DNA of 9,952 nt, taken from assembly GCA_947476855.1 (NCBI GenBank), contig CANJSR010000158.1:1-9952 (forward strand). Direction: 5' to 3'. The translations under genes were made by a program, and so were the position numbers. Under the pieces are notes generated by a model. That model worked only from the letters and a program-made list of their open reading frames with translations, was not told the DNA's origin and did not search any database. This DNA is from Acetobacteraceae bacterium. GTDB lineage: Bacteria; Pseudomonadota; Alphaproteobacteria; Acetobacterales; Acetobacteraceae. Positions within the stretch are counted from its first letter, which is position 1. Each line of letters opens with the position of its first letter. Below are positions 6,145 through 9,952 of the stretch, in pieces.

Positions 6145-6558
6145 TCATGACGCGTCGCGCGAACGTCCCGCGCGCAGCATCTCGATCCGCGCCCGCAGCG
6201 CGATCAGGCGCACGACTCCGGCCAGGCCGGGATCAGCGGCATCGGGCAGGGATGCCACCAGCCCATCCAGCCGCTGGGCGACGGCGGAGGCATCACCATC
6301 CTCCAGGCAGGTCCGCTGCATGGCCGCCAGTTCCGCCAGGATCGCCGCACCGCCGGCGCGGGCGCGCTGGTTCCGGTCGTCGGCGCGGGGTTCCTCCTGC
6401 ATCGCCAGCAGGCCGCCCAGCGACACCGCGGTCGCGGCCCCCGCCCGCTCCGCCGCCGCATCGCCGCCCGAGTCCGACACCTGGAACCGGGCGGCGCCCG
6501 TCCGGCCCCGCGCGGCCGGATTGCGCGCGATGGCCCGTGTTTCGATGCCCGTGATCAT
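6145..6558 (-). CDS. fliX: Flagellar assembly regulator FliX
   Basis: FliX is an alphaproteobacterial regulator that binds FlbD and ties sigma-54-dependent late flagellar transcription to assembly of the earlier basal-body structure; it also affects early assembly. The 137-residue product starts MITGIETRAI. A variable Gly/Ala-rich linker follows, then SLGGLLAMQEE (46-56). The C-terminal half is helical, with LAELAAMQRTCLEDGD and ARIEMLRAG near the end. This pattern and the divergent position next to flgI, as in Caulobacter, support the name. A strong AGGAGGT (complement of 6565-6571), six bases before the ATG at 6558, fixes this start over an in-frame ATG at 6663, which lies in the flgI promoter region. 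I see no sigma-54 site of its own. Confidence 0.88.
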   Translation of the reverse strand: MITGIETRAIARNPAARGRTGAARFQVSDSGGDAAAERAGAATAVSLGGLLAMQEEPRADDRNQRARAGGAAILAELAAMQRTCLEDGDASAVAQRLDGLVASLPDAADPGLAGVVRLIALRARIEMLRAGRSRDAS

Positions 6559-6583
6559 GTCGTCACCTCCTGACCATTTCAGC

Positions 6584-6639
6584 CGGCCAACCCTGCCCAT
6601 GGGCAATTCCTGCCGAGGGGCAACGGGCAAAAACCGGCG
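6584..6639. promoter_or_regulatory. Three tandem inverted-repeat elements upstream of flgI (candidate ftr cluster)
   Basis: Against CGGCA-N5-TGCCG, three 15-bp elements match: 6584-6598 (8 of 10 arm bases), 6601-6615 (GGGCAATTCCTGCCG, 9 of 10) and 6625-6639 (7 of 10). They are centred about 93, 76 and 52 bp upstream of the predicted flgI start. They lie in the region shared with fliX, so binding could affect both genes. Enhancer function and FlbD as ligand are inferred; the third copy is weak. Confidence 0.38.
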
Positions 6640-6657
6640 GAATTCCGCGCCCCATCC

Positions 6658-6672
6658 TGGCACGCGTCTTGC
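6658..6672 (+). promoter_or_regulatory. Sigma-54 promoter of the flgI operon
   Basis: TGGCACGCGTCTTGC is a full match to TGGCACG-N4-TTGC. The predicted transcription start is near 6684, 50 bases before the flgI GTG. The 19 bases from 6655 differ from those at 2207 (flgF promoter) at one position only, including the spacer, so the two operons are probably co-regulated by the same sigma-54 activator. Confidence 0.9.
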
Positions 6673-6733
6673 GCTTCATATCCGGAGTATCGCCGCAAAT
6701 GGTTTAGATGCCCTTACCGTCGGAAGTGCCATT

Positions 6734-7840
6734 GTGTGTATCAAGCGCTGTTTCCGTCTTTTCCTGCTCCTGTTCCTGCTGTTCCCGCTCGGCCCCGCCT
6801 GGGGTCAGGTGCGGATCAAGGACATCGCCGATATCGAGGGCGTGCGGGAAAACCAGCTCATCGGCTATGGCCTGGTGGTCGGCCTGCAAGGCACCGGCGA
6901 CAAGCTGGACAGCGCCGTGTTCACCCGTGAGTCCCTGATCGGCATGCTGGAGCGCCTGGGCGTGAACACGCGCGACCAGGTGAACAAGCTCTCCACCAAG
7001 AACATCGCCGCCGTGATGGTGACCGCCGCCCTGCCCGCCTTTGCCCGCAGCGGCAGCCGGATCGACATCGCGATTTCCGCCCTCGGCGATGCCACCAACC
7101 TGACCGGCGGAACCCTTCTGGTCACCCCCCTGCTCGGCGCGGATGGAGAGGTCTATGCCGTCGCCCAGGGCGCGCTGTCGACCGGTGCGATCGCGGCTCG
7201 CGGGGCAGCGTCGTCAGTCACTCGCGGCGTGCCGACCGCCGGGCGGATATCGAACGGTGCGACGGTGGAGCGGGAGATCAAGTTCCGCCTGGACAAGGGC
7301 CAGGCCCTGCGCCTGGGCCTGCGCAACCCCGACCTGACCACGGCCCGCCGCATCGCGATGGCGATCAACGGCGCGCTGGGGCCGATCAGCAAGGCGCTCG
7401 ATCCCCGGACGGTGGCGCTGGACCTGAGCACGCGCGATCCGGTCGACGCGCTGTCCGTGATCGAGAACCTGCGCGTCGTGCCCGACAACGCCGCGATCGT
7501 GGTGATCGAGGAAGCGAGCGGGACCATCGTCATGGGCGCCAATGTCCGCATCAGCACGGTCGCCATCGCCCAGGGCAACCTGACGATCCGGGTGACCGAG
7601 ACACCGGTCGTCAGCCAGCCGAACGCGTTCTCGGACGGGCAGACGGTGGTCGTGCCCCGAACCGATATCCAGATCGACGACCAGAAGGACCGCAAGCTGG
7701 GCATCCTGCAATCGGGCGTGACGCTGCGGGAACTCGTGAGCAGCCTGAACGCCCTGGGCGTCGGCCCGCGCGACCTGATCAGCATCCTGCAGGCGATCAA
7801 GACCGCCGGCGCGCTGCAAGCCGATCTGCTGGTCCGATGA
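6734..7840 (+). CDS. flgI: Flagellar P-ring protein FlgI
   Basis: FlgI polymerises in the periplasm into the P ring around the distal rod, with help from FlgA. The 368-residue precursor has a Sec signal peptide: basic start, a Leu/Phe-rich core (residues 8-20) and likely cleavage after AWG at 24. The mature N-terminus is diagnostic (RIKDIADIEGVRENQLIGYG, then LVVGLQGTGDK). Later family landmarks include LGDATNLTGGTLL, the GAxVRISTVAIAQGNLTI region and the ending LNALGVGPRDLISILQAIK. The frame is open far upstream, but the GTG at 6734 is chosen: GGAAG lies at 6722-6726, seven bases before it, it starts a proper signal peptide, and it follows the sigma-54 promoter. Length matches the roughly 365-residue E. 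coli protein. Its stop overlaps the next gene's ATG. Confidence 0.96.
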   Translation: MCIKRCFRLFLLLFLLFPLGPAWGQVRIKDIADIEGVRENQLIGYGLVVGLQGTGDKLDSAVFTRESLIGMLERLGVNTRDQVNKLSTKNIAAVMVTAALPAFARSGSRIDIAISALGDATNLTGGTLLVTPLLGADGEVYAVAQGALSTGAIAARGAASSVTRGVPTAGRISNGATVEREIKFRLDKGQALRLGLRNPDLTTARRIAMAINGALGPISKALDPRTVALDLSTRDPVDALSVIENLRVVPDNAAIVVIEEASGTIVMGANVRISTVAIAQGNLTIRVTETPVVSQPNAFSDGQTVVVPRTDIQIDDQKDRKLGILQSGVTLRELVSSLNALGVGPRDLISILQAIKTAGALQADLLVR

Positions 7841-8148
7841 TCCCCGCTTTGACCATGCCGCCGCGTCCGGCTGAACCGGTGATGCCGGACGTGGCGAAGG
7901 CCGACCCCACCAAGATGCTCGCCGCGGCGCGGGCCTTCGAGGCGATGGCGATCAGCGCCCTGCTCGCGCCGATGTTCGAGACGGTGGACCTCAGCAAGGG
8001 TCCCTTCGGCGGCGGGGCGGGAGAGGCCGCCTGGAAGCCGATGCTGATCGAGGAGATGTCGAAGAAGATCGGGCAGCACGGCGGCCTTGGCCTCGCCCGA
8101 TCCATCCACGACGCGATGCTGCGCATGCAGGAGGACAAACAACCATGA
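7837..8148 (+). CDS. flgJ: FlgJ-type rod-binding protein, muramidase domain absent
   Basis: The 103-residue product is only the rod-binding domain of FlgJ. It shows KMLAAARAFEAMAISALLAPMFET (27-50), then GPFGGGAGEAAWKPMLIEEMSKKI (55-78) and a terminal GLGLARSIHDAMLRMQ helix. In enterics this domain caps the growing rod and is fused to a peptidoglycan hydrolase domain of about 150 residues, missing here. Stand-alone forms are normal in Alphaproteobacteria, where the gene has also been called cheL; the wall-cutting enzyme is then a separate protein, not seen in this window. It overlaps flgI and the next gene by ATGA at both ends, indicating tight translational coupling. No clear Shine-Dalgarno precedes its ATG. 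Confidence 0.9.
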   Translation: MIPALTMPPRPAEPVMPDVAKADPTKMLAAARAFEAMAISALLAPMFETVDLSKGPFGGGAGEAAWKPMLIEEMSKKIGQHGGLGLARSIHDAMLRMQEDKQP

Positions 8149-8507
8149 CCACGCCCAACGGCGCCGCCGCGGCGCTGATCGATATCCTGACGCGGGAGAA
8201 CGCGGCGCTGTCCGCGCTCGACCTGGAAGCAGTGACCGGGCTGCTGGCCGACAAGCAGGCCGCGACCGAGGCGCTGGTCGGCTCCGGTCCGCCGGACGGG
8301 CTGGACCCGGAGACGGTCGCGCGTTTGCGGGAGGCCGCGCGGGAAAACCAAGTCCTGCTGAAACGCGCTTTGACGGTGCAGGGGCGGGTGATCGCGCTGA
8401 TCGCCGGGGCCGCCGCGGGGTCGCCCGAAGCACCCCGTTATGGCGCCGCCGGCACCCTGGCCGCGAGCCGGCGCATCGAGGCTCGCGCGTTGTCCGCGCG
8501 CGCTTGA
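8145..8507 (+). CDS. FlgN-like flagellar export chaperone (putative)
   Basis: The 120-residue product is predicted to be almost wholly helical and soluble, with no signal peptide. Its shape (LIDILTRENAALSALDLEAV at 12-31, a DKQAATEAL segment, then a second long helix with REAARENQVLLKRALTVQG) fits the FlgN family. FlgN chaperones hold hook-associated proteins FlgK and FlgL in the cytoplasm before export. Sequence conservation in this family is poor, so the call rests on fold-type pattern, length and position after flgJ. AGGAGGA at 8129-8135, nine bases before the ATG, is a strong ribosome-binding site, and the ATG overlaps the flgJ stop. It is the last gene of the flgI operon. The C-terminus is Ala/Arg-rich and low in complexity. 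Confidence 0.62.
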   Translation: MTTPNGAAAALIDILTRENAALSALDLEAVTGLLADKQAATEALVGSGPPDGLDPETVARLREAARENQVLLKRALTVQGRVIALIAGAAAGSPEAPRYGAAGTLAASRRIEARALSARA

Positions 8508-8562
8508 TACTCGCCTGATGTCAGACGGCGTAACCCCCCGACCCACCGGGCGGTGCTACCTC

Positions 8563-8594
8563 GTCGTGGCGGACGAAGGTCCGCCATCCACGAC
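8563..8594. other. Hairpin in convergent region
   Basis: GGCGGAC (8568-8574) pairs with GTCCGCC (8579-8585) around a GAAG loop. GTCGTGG (8563-8569) can extend the stem by pairing with CCACGAC (8588-8594), leaving a small bulge on the 3' side. No T run follows on either strand, so it is not a standard intrinsic terminator. Confidence 0.5.
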
Positions 8595-8643
8595 TTTCCT
8601 GTACAGAACCAGAGAAGTTCGTGGGTGCAGAGCCGGAGCCTGT

Positions 8644-8673
8644 CCTCGGGCCGGCTCTTTGCCGGACCCGAGG
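8644..8673. terminator. Long stem-loop, possible bidirectional terminator
   Basis: The left arm 8644-8655 (CCTCGGGCCGGC) pairs with 8661-8673 as a 12-bp stem broken only by a bulged A at 8666; the loop is TCTTT. It can lengthen by a wobble and a G-C pair to 8642-8675. This is the most stable-looking structure in the window and lies between convergent transcription units, as expected for a terminator, but no T tract follows on either strand. Confidence 0.45.
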
Positions 8674-8738
8674 GCCGGGCATGACGTGGTGGAGACCGCG
8701 AAGGTCCATCGCGATGCTCAGCCGGTATGACCGCGCGC

Positions 8739-8765
8739 GTCAGGCGCTGTCAGTCCGCGCCTGAC
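8739..8765. terminator. 9-bp hairpin with the rsmD stop codon in its loop
   Basis: GTCAGGCGC (8739-8747) and GCGCCTGAC (8757-8765) are perfect complements around a nine-base loop that contains the rsmD stop codon (8750-8752). Placement at a gene end suggests a terminator or 3'-end protection for the rluB-rsmD mRNA. No T run follows on the minus strand. Part of the stem is coding, so some symmetry may be incidental. Confidence 0.35.
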
Positions 8766-9331
8766 TCACCTGCGGCTGGGCTAGCGTCCTCACGCCAGAT
8801 CGTCAGGCGCGCCGCGCCATGCACCCGTTCTGCAAGCGGATCGGGATGCGGTGAGTCCTCCGTACGTCCGGTCTCAGCGACGATGATCGCCCCGGGCGCG
8901 ATCCAGCCCATCGCGCGCAACCGATCGAGCGCGCGGGGGATCAGCCCCTGGCCATAGGGCGGGTCGAGAAACACCAGCCCATGCGCCCTCGGGGCCGTCC
9001 GCACGGCGGTCACGTCGATCGACAGCACCGAGCATGCCTGTCCGACCCCCAGCGCCTGGATATTGGTGTGCAGCGCTTTGCGGGCGGCGGGCGCGTTCTC
9101 GATGAAGGTGGCATGCCGAGCGCCGCGTGAGAGCGCTTCGAGGCCGAGGGCGCCGGTGCCGGCGAAGGCATCCAGCACGTCGGAGTCCTCGACACAGTCG
9201 CGGCCCGCCCAGGGGGCATGCAACAGCATGTCGAACAGTGCCTGCCGCACGCGGTCGGCGGTGGGGCGGGTCGCCTCGGTCGGTGGGGCTGTCAGGACGC
9301 GGCCGCGCCAACGGCCAGCGACGATCCGCAT
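8750..9331 (-). CDS. rsmD: 16S rRNA (guanine966-N2)-methyltransferase RsmD
   Basis: RsmD transfers a methyl group from S-adenosylmethionine to N2 of G966 of 16S rRNA during small-subunit assembly. The 193-residue product begins with the family signature MRIVAGRWRGR and RPTADRVRQALFDML (22-36). The SAM-binding loop is DAFAGTGALGLEALSRGA (54-71), followed by motif II Glu78. The catalytic DPPY lies at 123-126, in place of the NPPY-type motif of other N-methyltransferases. The ATG at 9331 is chosen over an in-frame ATG at 9466 because the family starts exactly here and the extra residues would overlap rluB. Only one base separates the rluB stop from this ATG, so translation is probably coupled. 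The Gly/Ala/Asp tail is unremarkable. Confidence 0.95.
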   Translation of the reverse strand: MRIVAGRWRGRVLTAPPTEATRPTADRVRQALFDMLLHAPWAGRDCVEDSDVLDAFAGTGALGLEALSRGARHATFIENAPAARKALHTNIQALGVGQACSVLSIDVTAVRTAPRAHGLVFLDPPYGQGLIPRALDRLRAMGWIAPGAIIVAETGRTEDSPHPDPLAERVHGAARLTIWREDASPAAGESGAD

Positions 9332-9332
9332 G

Positions 9333-9952
9333 TCAGCTTTTGCGGATGCGTGGCGGGGCGGTCGGCGCGCCGGCGTCGGCCGGCAACTGCTCCCGCAGCA
9401 CGCGGGCGGGGATTTCCTCGATCCCGCCGCGTTCCAGCGTGCCGAGCTGGAACGGCCCATAGGCAATCCGGATCAGCCGGGTCACCGCCAGGCCCAGATG
9501 ACCCATCACCTTACGGATTTCCCGGTTCCGGCCTTCGCGCAGGCTGACGGTCAGCCAGGCGTTCTCGCCCTTGCGGTTGTCGAGCGCGGCCTCGATCGGC
9601 CCATAGCGCACACCTTCGACCGTGACGCCCTGGGCGAGGCGCTTCAACGCGTCGGCGTCGACGATGCCATGGACGCGCACGCGATAGCGCCTGATCCAGC
9701 CGGTCGTGGGCAGTTCCAGCCGACGCGCCAGCGCACCGTCATTGGTCAGCAGCAACAGCCCCTCGCTGGTCAGGTCGAGCCGGCCGACGCTGATCACGCG
9801 CGGCAACTGCGTCCTCAGCTTGTCGAAGACCGTGGGGCGGCCTTCCGGATCGCGATGCGTGGTCACCAGGCCATCGGGCTTGTGATAGCGCCAGACGCGG
9901 GTGCGCTCGGGTTCGCCGACCACCGCGCCATCGACCTGGATGATGTCCTTCG
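9333..9952 (-). CDS. rluB: RluB/RsuA-family rRNA pseudouridine synthase (partial, N-terminus outside window)
   Basis: The frame is open to the window edge, giving 205 residues; the GTG at 9923 is an internal valine, since upstream codons read KDIIQVDGAV, the end of an S4 RNA-binding domain. The catalytic domain has HKPDGLVTTHRDPEGRPTVFD, then GRLDLTSEGLLLLTNDG with the catalytic Asp in GRLD. The late motif GRNREIRKVMGHLGLAVTRLIRI is characteristic of the RsuA/RluB/RluE/RluF group. These enzymes convert a specific uridine of rRNA to pseudouridine; RluB acts on 23S U2605. I favour RluB from the S4 domain and from pairing with rsmD, common in Alphaproteobacteria, but target specificity is not decided by the sequence. 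A short basic tail follows the domain (PPRIRKS). It ends one base before rsmD. Confidence 0.88.
   Translation of the reverse strand, partial: KDIIQVDGAVVGEPERTRVWRYHKPDGLVTTHRDPEGRPTVFDKLRTQLPRVISVGRLDLTSEGLLLLTNDGALARRLELPTTGWIRRYRVRVHGIVDADALKRLAQGVTVEGVRYGPIEAALDNRKGENAWLTVSLREGRNREIRKVMGHLGLAVTRLIRIAYGPFQLGTLERGGIEEIPARVLREQLPADAGAPTAPPRIRKS

Larger units (their letters stand above)
8508..8749. other. Gene-free, highly structured convergent region between the flgN-like gene and rsmD
   Basis: The 242 bp between convergent genes has no ORF I can support. It contains a hairpin at 8563-8594, a 12-bp stem with a bulged A at 8644-8673, a competing 8-bp pairing (8629-8636 with 8651-8658), a small CGCGA/TCGCG stem at 8697-8713 and the start of a 9-bp hairpin reaching into rsmD. 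TCGTGG occurs at 8564-8569 and 8619-8624, either of which can pair with CCACGA at 8588-8593. It could be two terminators back to back, a 3'UTR element or a small RNA. No T tract follows any stem, and I do not recognise a known RNA family. Confidence 0.6.

Noticed and set aside
6134..6733. 200-codon upstream extension of the flgI frame
   Set aside because: It runs antisense through fliX and the flgI promoter; the signal peptide, ribosome-binding site and transcription start all place the flgI start at 6734.
7153..8433. 426-codon minus-strand open frame opposite flgI, flgJ and the flgN-like gene
   Set aside because: Very Arg/Pro/Ser-rich and opposite three recognisable coupled genes.
8518..8730. 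70-codon plus-strand ORF after the flgN-like gene, and a 62-codon ORF on the other strand (8521-8709)
   Set aside because: No convincing ribosome-binding site or family resemblance, and the DNA is dominated by hairpins that explain its constraints better than coding.

Overview
The window is GC-rich DNA from an alphaproteobacterium. A member of the Rhodospirillales/Acetobacteraceae-like branch is my best guess, inferred from FliX, a FlgJ reduced to its rod-binding domain, a DksA with one of four zinc cysteines, and sigma-54 flagellar promoters. It is mostly a chromosomal flagellar basal-body locus, followed by an rRNA-modification pair. I see no mobile element, CRISPR array, tRNA or rRNA.

Layout. 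Bases 1-2016 (minus strand) hold fliL-fliM-DUF6468: a stator-associated membrane protein, the C-ring switch protein and a small membrane/coiled-coil flagellar protein cut by the window edge. A 245-bp divergent region follows. Bases 2262-5535 (plus) hold flgF-flgG-flgA-flgH: proximal rod, distal rod, P-ring chaperone and L-ring lipoprotein. Bases 5563-6558 (minus) hold dksA and fliX, inserted between the two flg operons. Bases 6734-8507 (plus) hold flgI, a short flgJ-type rod-binding gene and a FlgN-like gene, joined by 4-bp ATGA overlaps. Bases 8508-8749 have no convincing gene but contain several strong, partly competing hairpins. Bases 8750-9952 (minus) hold rluB/rsuA-type pseudouridine synthase (cut by the window end) and rsmD.

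Regulation. Two near-identical sigma-54 -24/-12 sites precede flgF and flgI, sharing 18 of 19 bases including the normally variable spacer. Upstream of flgF an inverted repeat (candidate FlbD enhancer, 'ftr'-like) and a candidate IHF site come before the promoter. Upstream of flgI three degenerate copies of the same repeat lie in tandem. The neighbouring fliX encodes the known partner of FlbD, so regulator and targets are adjacent. A GTTAAC-containing box recurs upstream of fliL and of the DUF6468 gene and could be a CtrA half-site. dksA has a separate sigma-70-type promoter.

Together the genes build and time the rod, P and L rings and switch. The locus is largely conventional. The best second-look items are the promoter/enhancer architecture and the structured region between the flgN-like gene and rsmD.
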